This document shows positions 1-7,392 of a DNA stretch of 64,000 nucleotides, piece after piece. Source of the DNA: Catonella sp963545085. Its GTDB lineage: Bacteria; Bacillota; Clostridia; Lachnospirales; Lachnospiraceae. The notes under the pieces were generated by a model. That model saw only the letters and a list, made by a program, of their open reading frames with translations. It did no database searches and was not told where the DNA came from. Position numbers and translations under genes: made by a program. Each line of letters begins with the position of its first letter. Position 1 is the stretch's first letter. The DNA lies in the NCBI GenBank assembly GCA_963545085.1, contig CAUUHV010000001.1:62001-126000 (forward strand), written 5' to 3'.

Positions 1-1295
1 TAAATCATCTTGTAGACGAGGATATGGAATATACTGCGAGGATTTTGTCGTCAAATGTTCATAATGCGATAAACAAGGATTTATCAAAACCTATTTATCT
101 TTCACAGATGATGGCAAATGATTATCTGCTTGAGAGCTGGCTTAAAAAAGATAAGGATTATAGTGAATACAGAGGCGAAAAGGTCGTGAAATATTTAAAG
201 AGACTGAAAGAAACCTTTAAATGTGACACTATCTTTGTGATTGACGCAAAAAGCGGAATTTATTATACATATACGGGTGTAAGTAAAATTGTGGACAAAA
301 AAAATGAACATGACCGATGGTATTATACGTTTCTTGATAAAAATATGCAGCAGGATATTGAAATGGATGCGGATGAAGTTCATGGCTACAGACCGACGGT
401 TTTCGTGGATGCGAGGATTACTGATGATAACGAAAATTTAATCGGAGTATGCGGTATAGGTGTAAATCTGGATACCGTGCAGGCTACCATTTCGGAATTT
501 GAGAAGATTCATAATATAAAAATAAGTCTTGTAGATACACGCGAGCCGCTCCCTGCTTATAAAGAGGTGGAAGGAGAGATGGCAAATGAAATTGTGGCAG
601 AGCTCATAAGTGATAAACTGAATTTGACCCCTTATGTTTACAAAAAGGTCGGAAATAACGGCTATATAGTGGTGAAATACATAGAAAATATGGGTTGGCA
701 TCTCATTTTACAAAGAGAAAACGACGAGGCAAGCGATATTTTCAGAGAGATTTTAATTGACAATGTAGGAATAGTTTTAATTATTCTTGTTATTCTGCTT
801 ATTGCCACAATAATTTTAATAAAACAGGAGAGAAGCATACTTGAAAAACAGGCAAATACGGATGAGCTTACTCAGGCGTATAACCGAAAGTTCTTTATGT
901 CCGATGAGAATATTGAGATTATACCTAAGGACTATGTTACAATGGCGTTGCTTGACGTTGACAATTTTAAAAAGGTAAACGATACTTTGGGACATCTTAA
1001 AGGTGACGAGGTTTTGATTATTCTGGTCAAAAAGGCAAAGGAGCAGTTCGGCGAAAGAGGTATCGTAATACGTTGGGGCGGTGACGAGTTTATGATACTT
1101 TTTGACGGGGATATTGAAGGAATTTATGAGAGATGTGAACTTTTACGGCGCGCCATGGAGAAAACGGGCTTTACTATTTCCGTGGGAGTTTCAGAGATAG
1201 AGCATAACGAAAGTATTGAAAAAAATACGGCGAAGGTTGACAAAGCGCTTTATAGAGCTAAGGAAGAGGGAAGAAACAAGGTTATTATTGCCTGA
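1..1295 (+). CDS. Sensor diguanylate cyclase, 5'-truncated by window edge
   Basis: Makes cyclic di-GMP in response to a signal sensed outside the cell. The frame is open to the left edge: codons upstream of the ATG at 24 read N-H-L-V-D-E-D and align with the tandem paralogue that follows, so the true start and first membrane segment lie outside the window. Seen here are most of an extracellular Cache-like domain, a transmembrane segment near 750-825 (hydrophobic run ending before QERSILEKQ), and a C-terminal GGDEF domain with an intact WGGDEF motif at 1074-1091. The RxxD inhibitory site usually just upstream is absent (residues G-E-R-G). A paralogue follows 38 bases downstream of the stop. 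Confident for domain class; the ligand is unknown. Confidence 0.9.
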   Translation, partial: NHLVDEDMEYTARILSSNVHNAINKDLSKPIYLSQMMANDYLLESWLKKDKDYSEYRGEKVVKYLKRLKETFKCDTIFVIDAKSGIYYTYTGVSKIVDKKNEHDRWYYTFLDKNMQQDIEMDADEVHGYRPTVFVDARITDDNENLIGVCGIGVNLDTVQATISEFEKIHNIKISLVDTREPLPAYKEVEGEMANEIVAELISDKLNLTPYVYKKVGNNGYIVVKYIENMGWHLILQRENDEASDIFREILIDNVGIVLIILVILLIATIILIKQERSILEKQANTDELTQAYNRKFFMSDENIEIIPKDYVTMALLDVDNFKKVNDTLGHLKGDEVLIILVKKAKEQFGERGIVIRWGGDEFMILFDGDIEGIYERCELLRRAMEKTGFTISVGVSEIEHNESIEKNTAKVDKALYRAKEEGRNKVIIA

Positions 1296-1333
1296 ATATC
1301 AGCATGTTATTAAAGAGAAAGGAGGAGGCGACA

Positions 1334-2746
1334 GTGTGGAATCATCGCAGAATAAAACTTGCCACGATTTTTCTTATCATAGTGGCTTTTTTGGCTACCA
1401 CCACCGTCTCCTTATTCTCCATAGGAAGGCTTGCGGAGGAAAAAGCTGAATATGCGGCGAGGGTTTTGTCATTAAACATAAGAGATGTAATAAATCAAAA
1501 TTTGCAGGGTCCTATAGTATTGTCGCAAATGATGGCGAATGATGAATTTTTGATAGAATGGCTTCAAAAAAATACCAAATATTCAATAGAGTCGGAAGGA
1601 GTTATAACACCGTACCTGAGAAAATTGAACAGAGCGTTTGAAAGCGATACTATCTTTCTTATATCAACGGCAAGCGGAGCGTATTATAATGATATGGGAA
1701 TGTACAAGATTGTTTCACAGGATGACTCCTCGGACAGCTGGTACTATAAGTTCATGAACAGCGAAGCCGACAGCGGTCTTTCGGTGGATATGGATGCTTC
1801 AAAGAACCATAGGTTTACAGTGTTTGCAAATGCTAAAATACTTGATAAGGACGGTGCGGTAATAGGCGCTTGCGGAATGGGCGTAAGTCTTAAGAGTATA
1901 CAGAAGATACTGGAGGAATTTGAAACACAGTATAATGTAAAAATAAGCCTTATAGATAAGGGCGGAGTTATAAGGGTTGATACCAACTCGGGAAACATGG
2001 AAAGTACGGCGGATATATCAATTTTGAAGATTTGTTTCAAAAATCCGGGCGGATACTCATATACGGAAACAAACGGTGGCGGATATATAGTAACCAGATT
2101 CATGGATGGGCTCGACTGGTTCATGGTGCTAAAGAAAGACAGTAATGTTATCGGATCGGCATTTAACGAAATTGCGTTCGGTAATATAGCGGTGCTTTCG
2201 GCTATTCTGGTTCTCCTGTTAATCTGTACCGTTCATATAATGAAAAAAGAGAGAACCAGAATAGAACGTTATGCAAGGACGGACGAGCTTACACAGGTTT
2301 TGAACCGTAAGTTTATAACACCGAAAAGAGAAGCTAATATTTCAAAGGACTATAGAGCTCTTGCGCTGTTTGATATAGATCATTTTAAACAGGTTAATGA
2401 TGTAAAAGGACATCTGCACGGAGACAGAGTGCTTGTTGAGATAGCCAAAAAGTCAAAGGGATATCTTAGAAAAAAAGGAAATGTAATACGCTGGGGTGGA
2501 GATGAATTTCTGCTTCTTTTCAGGACGGACGCGGAGAGTGCCGTTTCTGTGTGTGAGAAGATGAGAGCGGAAATAAACGCTACAATGGATGTGACTATAT
2601 CTGTCGGAGTAGTGGCGATTGAGTGCGAAGCGACACTCGGAGAATGTCTGTTAAAGGCGGATAGTGTGCTTTACCGCGCAAAAATAGAAGGCAGAAACAG
2701 AGTTGCTTTTAATGAGGAAGATATGAAAAGCGGAAAAAATGCTTGA
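1334..2746 (+). CDS. Sensor diguanylate cyclase, tandem paralogue
   Basis: Membrane-bound diguanylate cyclase closely resembling the truncated gene before it (shared QMMAND, FExDTIF and RWGGDEF blocks). The N-terminal membrane segment (TIFLIIVAFLATTTV) is followed by an extracellular Cache-like sensor, a second membrane segment before MKKERTRIERYARTDELTQ, and a GGDEF domain with the motif at 2495-2509. The inhibitory RxxD is again missing (R-K-K-G). An in-frame ATG lies at 1304, but the strong ribosome binding site AAAGGAGG sits after it and about 8 bases before a GTG at 1334, so GTG is chosen, giving about 470 residues. The stop codon overlaps the -35 box of the next operon. Probably arose by local duplication. 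Confidence 0.9.
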   Translation: MWNHRRIKLATIFLIIVAFLATTTVSLFSIGRLAEEKAEYAARVLSLNIRDVINQNLQGPIVLSQMMANDEFLIEWLQKNTKYSIESEGVITPYLRKLNRAFESDTIFLISTASGAYYNDMGMYKIVSQDDSSDSWYYKFMNSEADSGLSVDMDASKNHRFTVFANAKILDKDGAVIGACGMGVSLKSIQKILEEFETQYNVKISLIDKGGVIRVDTNSGNMESTADISILKICFKNPGGYSYTETNGGGYIVTRFMDGLDWFMVLKKDSNVIGSAFNEIAFGNIAVLSAILVLLLICTVHIMKKERTRIERYARTDELTQVLNRKFITPKREANISKDYRALALFDIDHFKQVNDVKGHLHGDRVLVEIAKKSKGYLRKKGNVIRWGGDEFLLLFRTDAESAVSVCEKMRAEINATMDVTISVGVVAIECEATLGECLLKADSVLYRAKIEGRNRVAFNEEDMKSGKNA

Positions 2747-2771
2747 CAACGGTTGTGGTGTAGTGTATCAT
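2743..2771 (+). promoter_or_regulatory. Promoter of the T-box/trpXYZ transcript
   Basis: A perfect -35 box TTGACA (2743-2748) and a -10 box TATCAT (2766-2771) are separated by exactly 17 bases. The -35 box overlaps the stop codon of the upstream cyclase gene. Transcription would start near 2778, just before the T-box leader. Confidence 0.8.
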
Positions 2772-2777
2772 CGTGTC

Positions 2778-3039
2778 TATCTTAAACCGATGATGAAGAG
2801 TAGTAGTTAAAAGGTACTTCTTGACAGAGAGCCGTGACGGTGGAAAGCGGCAGGAAGTTTTTTAATGAATGGGCTTCTGAGGGTCTGTCCGAAAGACTGT
2901 GAGTAGGATGGGACGGAGTGATGACCGTTAGTATCATTACCTGTGTGATGGCATAGGGCTGAGATGACATAAAATGTCAATTTGGGTGGCAACGCGGTTA
3001 TTCGCCCCAAACGGAATTTCATTTCGTTTGGGGCTTTTT
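2778..3039 (+). promoter_or_regulatory. T-box leader, probably tRNA-Trp responsive
   Basis: T-box riboswitch that reads tRNA charging and controls transcription of the downstream transporter. Visible parts: the GATGAAGAGTAGTA block with AGTA of the specifier loop (2799-2802); upper Stem I ACTTCTTG (2816-2823) pairing with CAGGAAGT (2851-2858); GAA followed by TGG (2870-2872), the likely specifier codon for tryptophan; the T-box motif GGGTGGCAACGCGG around 2984-2997; an antiterminator in which TTTGGG (2981-2986) pairs with CCCAAA (3006-3011); and the competing terminator. The TGGC bulge (2987-2990) fits a tRNA ending GCCA, as expected for tRNA-Trp with discriminator G. The T-box class is confident. 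The Trp assignment rests on the codon, the bulge and the gene context. Confidence 0.92.
3004..3039 (+). terminator. T-box regulated terminator
   Basis: A perfect 10-bp stem, GCCCCAAACG (3004-3013) with CGTTTGGGGC (3025-3034), is followed by five T. It shares CCCAAA with the antiterminator, so uncharged tRNA binding would prevent its formation. Confidence 0.93.
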
Positions 3040-3077
3040 GTATAAAATGAGCAGTTGTTAACAGAGGAGGGAGACAA

Positions 3078-4088
3078 ATGAAAAAATTATCGGCAGTAAA
3101 AGGAATTATGACGGTTGCTTTAACGGTAGTACTGGGTGCAGGGCTTATGGCTTGTGGAGGAACAACGGAAAGCGGTAAAACTGTAACTATAGGCATCGGA
3201 CAGTTTGCGGAGCACGGCTCTCTTGATAACTGTAGAAAGGGCTTTATAAAGGGGCTCAAGGCAAGCGGTTATGAAGAAGGTAAAAATCTTAAAATAGTAT
3301 ATGAGAATGCCGGAACGGACGGCGGTACGGCGGCTCAGATAACGGATAATTTTATTTCGAGCAAGGTTGATATGATTTGCGCTATAACCACTCCTATGGC
3401 ACAGACCGTTTACAGTAAGGTAAAAAGTACCGATATTCCGATTATTTTTACAGCTGTAACAAATCCGGTTATGGCGGGATTCGCGAATGAGGACGGTACT
3501 TCCGTCGGAAATATAACAGGCACAAGCGACAGGCTTCCTATCAGGGATCAGCTTAAAATGATAAAGAGAGTAATGCGTAAAGTAAAAACCGTAGGAATAC
3601 TTTATTGCACAAGTGAAACAAACTCCGAATCCGCAGTAAAGGAATATAAGGAAATTGCGTCGGAATATGATATAGAGATAATAGAGCAGGCTGTGACGGG
3701 AACTGCGGATGTTCCGCTTGCTACGGACAGTATACTGGCAAAGGTGGATTGTCTTTGCAATATTACGGATAATACGGTGGTGAACAGTCTTGATATAGTG
3801 CTTGATAAAGCGAAAAAGGCAGGAAAGCTTGTTTTCGGAAGCGAAGTGGAGCAGGTAAAAAAGGGCTGTATAGCAAGTATGGGTCTTGACTATGTGGCTC
3901 TTGGAGAGGCTACAGGCAAAATGGCGGCAGAGGTTCTTAAAGGGAATAAAAAGGCAAGTGAGATGAACTTTGAGACTTTTTCGGAAGCGAAGTTTTACGG
4001 TAATACAGATGTAGCGGAGGAAATGGGTATAGAATTTCCGGAGGAATACGCTGTAAACGGAACACTTATGAAAACTGAAAATCAGTAA
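3078..4088 (+). CDS. trpX: ABC transporter substrate-binding lipoprotein, TrpX-type
   Basis: Extracytoplasmic binding lipoprotein that should deliver an amino acid, probably tryptophan, to the permease encoded next. The signal peptide ends in a lipobox L-M-A-C, with Cys26 the lipidated residue. The mature part belongs to the ABC_sub_bind family (GIGQFAEHGSLDNCRKGF near residue 40, a family hallmark), about 310 residues long, usual for the family. A good ribosome binding site (GAGGAGGGAGAC) precedes the ATG. It is the first gene after the T-box and terminator, 18 bases before trpY. Family membership is clear. The tryptophan substrate is inferred from the leader and from known T-box(Trp)-trpXYZ operons in Firmicutes. 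Confidence 0.87.
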   Translation: MKKLSAVKGIMTVALTVVLGAGLMACGGTTESGKTVTIGIGQFAEHGSLDNCRKGFIKGLKASGYEEGKNLKIVYENAGTDGGTAAQITDNFISSKVDMICAITTPMAQTVYSKVKSTDIPIIFTAVTNPVMAGFANEDGTSVGNITGTSDRLPIRDQLKMIKRVMRKVKTVGILYCTSETNSESAVKEYKEIASEYDIEIIEQAVTGTADVPLATDSILAKVDCLCNITDNTVVNSLDIVLDKAKKAGKLVFGSEVEQVKKGCIASMGLDYVALGEATGKMAAEVLKGNKKASEMNFETFSEAKFYGNTDVAEEMGIEFPEEYAVNGTLMKTENQ

Positions 4089-4106
4089 GAGAGGGCGAGC
4101 TTAATA

Positions 4107-4994
4107 ATGGCTATTTTAACGGGAGTGATTACCGAGGGATTAGTGTACGCCATTCTTTCTCTCGGGGTATATATAACTTATAAAATACTCGATTTTCCGG
4201 ATCTTTCGGTAGACGGCACATTTCCGCTCGGAGCGGCGGTAACCGTAGCGATGATAATGCTCGGGGTACCTGCGCTGCCCGCAATTTTTATAGCATGCCT
4301 TGCGGGAGTGCTGTTCGGTATCGTAACAGGTATTATTCATGTTAAGTTTAAGATAAGAGATCTTATTTCAGGGATAATCGTTATGACAGCTCTTTATTCC
4401 ATAAATTTAAGGATAGCGGGCAAGGCAAATGTGCCGCTTTTCAACAAGGAAACAATATTTGAGAACAAGTTGTTTACCGAAATTTTCACCGGAGAAATGA
4501 AAGCGTATACCAATATAGCCGTACTTCTGATTATAGTTATAATTGTAAAACTTTTACTGGATTATTATCTTAAAACCAAATCAGGCTATCTTTTAAGAGC
4601 TGTAGGCGACAATGACATGCTCGTCACTTCGCTTGCGAAGGACAAGGGGAATGTGAAGATTTTGGGGTTGGCGGTAGCGAACGGGCTTGCGGCTCTTGCA
4701 GGAAGTATTTATTGTCAGATGAACGGCTTTTTTGAAATTTCCATAGGAACCGGAACGGTTGTTATAGGGCTTGCAAATGTAATAATCGGAACAAGTATAA
4801 TAAGGCATTTTAAGTTCATAAAAGCGACTACCGCAGTAATAATAGGCTCAATAGTTTATAAAGCCTGCGTTTCCATAGCGATAGCATTAGGTATGGCGGC
4901 TTCGGATTTAAAACTCATTACAGCCGCTCTGCTTTTTGCAATCTTAGCCGCAAGCAATCTCTCCAAGATAAAAAAAGGAGGGATTAAGGCATGA
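4107..4994 (+). CDS. trpY: ABC transporter permease, TrpY-type
   Basis: Inner-membrane permease of the TrpXYZ importer, a member of the branched-chain/ribose-type permease family. The 295 residues are almost entirely hydrophobic segments with short loops, starting MAILTGVITEGLVYAILSLG. The family hallmark LDFPDLSVDGTFPLGAA is present near residues 28-45. The last four bases overlap the start of the ATPase gene (ATGA), indicating translational coupling. Regulated with trpX by the T-box. Substrate assignment is by context only. Confidence 0.87.
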   Translation: MAILTGVITEGLVYAILSLGVYITYKILDFPDLSVDGTFPLGAAVTVAMIMLGVPALPAIFIACLAGVLFGIVTGIIHVKFKIRDLISGIIVMTALYSINLRIAGKANVPLFNKETIFENKLFTEIFTGEMKAYTNIAVLLIIVIIVKLLLDYYLKTKSGYLLRAVGDNDMLVTSLAKDKGNVKILGLAVANGLAALAGSIYCQMNGFFEISIGTGTVVIGLANVIIGTSIIRHFKFIKATTAVIIGSIVYKACVSIAIALGMAASDLKLITAALLFAILAASNLSKIKKGGIKA

Positions 4995-5764
4995 TAGAGC
5001 TGAGAAATATAAATAAATATTACAACCCCGGCACCGTAAATGAAATGTGCCTGTTTAATAATTTCAACCTTAAGATTGAGGACGGGCAGTTTATATCAGT
5101 GATAGGCAGCAACGGCTCGGGAAAGACCTCGATGTTAAATCTGATTTGCGGAAGCATACCTCTTGACAAGGGCGATATTTTTATAGACGGAAAGAGTATA
5201 AATAAGCTGCCTGAATATGTGAGGAATAAAAGAATAGGCAGGGTTTACCAGAATCCTGCGCTCGGAACCTGTCCCGAGATGACGATTTTAGAAAATCTTG
5301 CGCTTGCGGATAATAAGGGAAAAAGCTTTAATCTTTCTTTAGGTACGAATAAGGCAAGGATAAGCTATTATAAAGAAATTCTTTCGGGACTTTCGTTAGG
5401 GCTTGAAGATAAGCTAAATACCAAGGTAAAGGCACTTTCGGGAGGAGGCAGACAGGCTCTTGCGCTTCTTATGTCCACGATGACTCCGATTGAGTTTTTA
5501 ATTCTTGATGAGCATACGGCGGCACTTGACCCGAAAACCGCCGATTTGATTATGGAGCTTACCGACAAGGTGGTAAAGGAAAAGAAGCTTACTGCAATAA
5601 TGGTTACGCATAATCTTCGATATGCGGTGGAATACGGCGACAGGCTTTTGATGATGCATCAGGGCAATATTGTGATTGACAAGGCGGGAGCGGAAAAGGC
5701 GGAAGTTTCTATAGATAATATTCTTGCCAAATTTAATAAAATCAGTATAGAATGCGGGAATTGA
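4991..5764 (+). CDS. trpZ: ABC transporter ATP-binding protein, TrpZ-type
   Basis: Cytoplasmic ATPase energising the TrpXYZ importer. Walker A is G-S-N-G-S-G-K-T at residues 39-46, the Q-loop is RVYQNPALGT, the signature is LSGGGRQ (the family usually has LSGGQRQ), Walker B is FLILDEH and the H-loop is VTHNLRYA. The 257-residue length is typical. It starts inside the stop of trpY (ATGA overlap) and is the last gene of the operon. No clear intrinsic terminator follows it. Confidence 0.88.
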   Translation: MIELRNINKYYNPGTVNEMCLFNNFNLKIEDGQFISVIGSNGSGKTSMLNLICGSIPLDKGDIFIDGKSINKLPEYVRNKRIGRVYQNPALGTCPEMTILENLALADNKGKSFNLSLGTNKARISYYKEILSGLSLGLEDKLNTKVKALSGGGRQALALLMSTMTPIEFLILDEHTAALDPKTADLIMELTDKVVKEKKLTAIMVTHNLRYAVEYGDRLLMMHQGNIVIDKAGAEKAEVSIDNILAKFNKISIECGN

Positions 5765-5795
5765 GAATTTGTTGCGAGTAATTTATTTATATATT

Positions 5796-5889
5796 TATGG
5801 AGCCTAAGTCCATAGATGGCATTTTAATTGTATCCGCGAACAATCTGGCGCCTTTAAAAAGTTACAAACTGGAGATTTAAATAATGCCA
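5796..5889 (+). ncRNA. Candidate structured leader RNA of the ECF S component (class unknown)
   Basis: The 244-base gap before the ECF gene holds several nested inverted repeats. TATGGA (5796-5801) pairs with TCCATA (5809-5814). A 7-bp closing helix joins TGGCATT (5817-5823) and AATGCCA (5883-5889). Inside it are ATTGT (5827-5831) with ACAAT (5840-5844) and AGTT (5860-5863) with AACT (5867-5870). This gives a multi-helix junction about 120 bases upstream of the start codon. S components are often riboswitch controlled, but I could not match this to a riboswitch class I know. A chance fold in AT-rich DNA is possible. Confidence 0.35.
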
Positions 5890-6008
5890 AAATATTGTAT
5901 TATCTCTTTTATAAGTGACATATTTTGCGGCAGTCGCTATATGGACAGGTCAATTTTTCGTATGGTACGTCTGTCGCGGGCATCAAAAGAATGTCGGAGG
6001 TAATGTTT

Positions 6009-6614
6009 ATGAAAACGAATGTAAGAATGGAAACAACAAATAAAATAGGGGCAAGAGAACTTGCCGTTGCGGCTTTATTCGCGGCTCTTTCTTATATAGG
6101 CTTTCAGGTATTCAGATTTGATATCCCTGTAGGAACGGAAAAAACAGCCTTTCATTTAGGAAATACCTTTGTGGCTCTTTCGGCGCTGCTTTTAGGAGGT
6201 CCTCTCGGCGGACTTTCAGGCGCGTTGGGGCTTACTATTGCCGATCTTACAAGCGGTTATGCCACAAGCGCGCCCAAAACCTTTGTATTAAAGCTTGTAA
6301 TAGGACTTATAGTCGGATTTGTGGCGCATAATATTTTTGAAATAAATACGGTGAAGGATAAGAAAAAGATAGTATACTTTACAATAATCTCGACATGTTC
6401 CGGACTTTTTTTCAATGTTGTAGCGGATCCCGTGGTCGGATTTTTTTACAAAAAATTTATACTGGGATTACCGCACAGCATTTCCGAAACCTTTGCAAAA
6501 ATGAGCGCCGTTACCACTTCGGTAAATGCCGTAATTTCTATCATGTGCGCAACGATTTTATATTTAGCCTTAAGACCGGTGTTAAGTAAAATGGGAGTAT
6601 TGGAGAAAAAATGA
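6009..6614 (+). CDS. ECF transporter S component
   Basis: Membrane substrate-capture subunit of an energy-coupling factor vitamin importer. The 201 residues form about six hydrophobic segments; the block AFHLGNTFVALSALLLGGP and the following GLSGALGLTIADL are typical of the S-component (ECF_trnsprt) family. The shared A, A' and T subunits are not in the window, as is common in Firmicutes where one ECF module serves scattered S components. An in-frame ATG at 6003 is only 2 bases after GGAGG, while the ATG at 6009 has 8-base spacing, so 6009 is chosen over that and over the longer open frame from 5925. The vitamin substrate cannot be told from the sequence; pyridoxine- or thiamine-precursor-type substrates are possibilities. 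Confidence 0.82.
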   Translation: MKTNVRMETTNKIGARELAVAALFAALSYIGFQVFRFDIPVGTEKTAFHLGNTFVALSALLLGGPLGGLSGALGLTIADLTSGYATSAPKTFVLKLVIGLIVGFVAHNIFEINTVKDKKKIVYFTIISTCSGLFFNVVADPVVGFFYKKFILGLPHSISETFAKMSAVTTSVNAVISIMCATILYLALRPVLSKMGVLEKK

Positions 6615-6706
6615 GCGGTAATTCACTCTTGCGGCAGTAGCCTATGCACAAGCGAGCTTGCACATATGGCTCGTTGCTTGCAGAAATAAATAGGGGAGGG
6701 ATATAA

Positions 6707-7027
6707 ATGTTTATACTGTCTGTCATTTACTTTATAATACCTTTTATCTGTCTTTTCATACTTTTATTCAGAGCTGTTTTCCTTAAAGTTAAAAATTATG
6801 ATATTTTGTCGGTGTGCCTTATTATTGCGGGGTTTACATTTGCGCTGCAGTTTGTTGCCATACCGGTTTTTTATCAGAATTTTGAAGCATTTATGGGGGA
6901 AACCGCAAAAGTTGTTTATAAAAACGTATATGCGGCAGTATTGCCGCCGCTGTATTTCTTATCAATGGGTCTAATTGAGATTAACAGGAGAAAAAGCGTA
7001 GAGAATAAACAGGTGTCAAAATTGTGA
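6707..7027 (+). CDS. Small unknown membrane protein
   Basis: Not recognised. A 106-residue hydrophobic protein with about three membrane segments (residues roughly 3-24, 36-56 and 77-92) and a short charged C-terminal tail (EINRRKSVENKQ). A strong ribosome binding site (GGGGAGGG) precedes the ATG. It lies 92 bases after the ECF S component on the same strand and may be co-transcribed with it; no terminator separates them. No function is proposed. Confidence 0.65.
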   Translation: MFILSVIYFIIPFICLFILLFRAVFLKVKNYDILSVCLIIAGFTFALQFVAIPVFYQNFEAFMGETAKVVYKNVYAAVLPPLYFLSMGLIEINRRKSVENKQVSKL

Positions 7028-7041
7028 TTGTGAATGAAGTA

Positions 7042-7314
7042 TCAGAAATCTTCTTCCAACACCTCGACTTCCAAAAAGTCAAAATCTATTCCGTCTATGA
7101 AATTATCGGCAGTAAACCTTGTTTTGCTGCTTTTTTTAAATTCCTTTATATTCTTTTCAAGCCAAAGAGGCTTGCTTAAATCGTATGATCTGCATGCCTC
7201 ATCGATTGCAAAATATATTTTTCTTGTACGATTAAGCTCATAAGGGGCATTATCAACCACCATATCCTTTAAAATTTTACCGTTTTTGAAAGTCTTTATC
7301 CACAGCTTGAACAT
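7042..7314 (-). CDS. Small conserved hypothetical protein
   Basis: Soluble 90-residue protein of unknown function starting MFKLWIKTFKNGKILKDM, with a very acidic C terminus ending EVEVLEEDF. Its sequence pattern (charged, with aromatic residues at regular places, such as DEACRSYDLSKPLWLEKN) looks like a real globular domain, and I have an impression of similar small proteins in Clostridia. The open frame on the opposite strand over the same bases reads as low-complexity Ser/Lys/Phe sequence and is judged a shadow. A ribosome-binding-like AAGGGG precedes the start. It is convergent with the preceding small membrane protein and lies upstream of glgP only by position. Confidence 0.65.
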   Translation of the reverse strand: MFKLWIKTFKNGKILKDMVVDNAPYELNRTRKIYFAIDEACRSYDLSKPLWLEKNIKEFKKSSKTRFTADNFIDGIDFDFLEVEVLEEDF

Positions 7315-7392
7315 ACAGAAAACCCCTTCATAAGTTTAATACAGGCAGAACCTTTTATGCTCTGCCTGCGCGATATTGCTGTAATTGATGTT

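Noticed and set aside
5814..5889. Fluoride riboswitch, suggested by AGATGGCATT and a distal ATGCC
   Set aside because: The conserved core after the first helix does not match and the downstream gene is an ECF S component, not a fluoride channel.
7034..7243. Plus-strand 69-residue open frame
   Set aside because: Low-complexity Ser/Lys/Phe sequence without a good ribosome binding site; the minus-strand 90-residue frame over the same bases reads as a real protein.
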